Shown here piece after piece: positions 6,019-6,266 of a stretch of 6,266 nucleotides of DNA. The position numbers and the translations under genes were made by a program. Position 1 is the stretch's first letter. Each line of letters begins with the position of its first letter. Origin of the DNA: Pseudomonadota bacterium (GTDB lineage Bacteria > Desulfobacterota > JAPLJL01); contig JAPLJL010000309.1 of assembly GCA_026388615.1 (NCBI GenBank), forward strand, positions 1 through 6,266. The letters run 5' to 3'. Under the pieces are notes generated by a model. The model had not been told where the DNA came from. It was given only the letters and a program-made list of their open reading frames with translations, and made no database searches.

Positions 6019-6129
6019 TTGGATGGTAACGACCACCGCCTGCCCGAGCCGGGCAAGACCGGCCAGGGACTGCAGACCGCCGACCGCCGCTTAAATCTGT
6101 CATTCTGAGCCTCCCTGTCCGCCGAAGCC
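6019..6129. other. Gap after the TPR-like gene
   Basis: This GC-rich spacer contains a perfect hairpin, TGCCCG-AGC-CGGGCA (6041-6055), 22 bp after the stop codon, and then the start of the dispersed repeat. The hairpin has no following T-run, so it is at best a weak or Rho-assisted terminator. No gene is seen. Confidence 0.45.
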
Positions 6130-6158
6130 TTAGCGAAGGCTGGATGGCGAAGAATCTC
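6098..6158. repeat. Dispersed-type repeat with TGTCATTCTGAG and GAAGAATCTC ends
   Basis: The element opens with TGTCATTCTGAG (6098-6109) and closes with GAAGAATCTC (6149-6158), end words of a repeat family widespread in bacterial genomes (recognised from memory). The interior includes a small hairpin, GCCTT-AGCG-AAGGC (6127-6140), typical of the nested insert seen in such elements. The stop codon of the possible right-edge gene falls inside this hairpin. Confidence 0.65.
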
Positions 6159-6266
6159 GATTATCGTTAGCCTTGTTTTCTTTTTTTGGGGGGTTGGTCT
6201 CGCTCCCCAAACCAATGTGCGCGATCACGTAGTCCGGGGCGGCGGCTCCGCAGGAGCTCGCCTTCA
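6130..6266 (-). CDS. Possible C-terminal fragment of an unidentified protein, running off the right edge
   Basis: On the minus strand one frame is open from the window edge to TAA at 6130-6132, giving 44 codons. The first part (KASSCGAAAPDYVIAHIGLG) looks protein-like. The rest (SETNPPKKENKANDNRDSSPSSLR) is hydrophilic, and its last dozen or so residues are encoded by the dispersed repeat at 6098-6158. The other two minus-strand frames hit stops or give Arg-rich nonsense-like translations. I do not recognise the protein. If real, it converges on the TPR-like gene. It could equally be chance open sequence or the eroded end of a gene. Confidence 0.4.
   Translation of the reverse strand, partial: KASSCGAAAPDYVIAHIGLGSETNPPKKENKANDNRDSSPSSLR

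Noticed and set aside
6041..6055. TGCCCG-AGC-CGGGCA hairpin as an intrinsic terminator of the TPR-like gene
   Set aside because: The stem is only 6 bp and no T-run follows on the plus strand, so termination cannot be claimed.
5946..6215. An 89-codon minus-strand frame overlapping the end of the TPR-like gene
   Set aside because: It starts at TTG without a ribosome binding site and runs through the dispersed repeat and then antisense to the TPR-like gene. Its AFAKASAD segment is the usual translation of that repeat, not a protein motif.
1..6266. CRISPR array, tRNA, rRNA or a transposase gene
   Set aside because: No regularly spaced repeats with unique spacers, no cloverleaf or rRNA core sequence, and no DDE or tyrosine recombinase motifs were found on either strand.

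Overview
The window looks like chromosomal sequence from a GC-rich, probably uncultivated bacterium that degrades acids through CoA thioesters. The genes are about 60% GC or more by eye, the gaps between them are AT-richer, and several gaps carry short dispersed-type repeats of a kind common in genomes from anaerobic sediments, such as Desulfobacterota and Omnitrophota-like lineages. The lineage is an inference; there is no rRNA or other marker gene here.

From 5297 down to 66, four genes run on the minus strand: acyl-CoA dehydrogenase A (4134-5297), acyl-CoA dehydrogenase B (2958-4106), and two thiolase-fold proteins of the SCP-x/Ltp/DitF type (1447-2748 and 66-1229). Each has a good Shine-Dalgarno sequence. 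A strong-looking sigma-70 promoter (TTGACA with TATATA/TATAAT, 5355-5385) lies ahead of the first gene. The two dehydrogenase genes are only 27 bp apart. The later gaps are about 200 bp each and are filled by repeats: a 16-bp direct repeat around a GC-rich hairpin in one, and a REP-like inverted repeat in the other.

The set suggests a specialised beta-oxidation branch. Two FAD-dependent dehydrogenases would desaturate an acyl-CoA, and thiolase-fold proteins would act at the C-C cleavage end. The dehydrogenases appear to place their catalytic glutamate at different, alternative sites. Both thiolase-fold proteins lack the usual nucleophilic cysteine and the GHP histidine, so they look like the retro-aldolase/DUF35-partnered branch of the superfamily rather than ordinary thiolases. 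The second one also carries a 52-residue, strongly basic, histone-H1-like tail with an AT-hook-like RGRP core, the most unusual thing in the window. No hydratase, 3-hydroxyacyl-CoA dehydrogenase, CoA ligase or DUF35 partner is visible; they would have to be outside the window.

On the right, a divergent plus-strand gene (5476-6018) encodes a small protein with two predicted membrane segments and a TPR-like cytosolic domain. It is followed by a repeat-rich gap (6019-6129). The C-terminal end of an unidentified minus-strand gene may enter from the right edge (6130-6266), with its stop codon inside a dispersed repeat.
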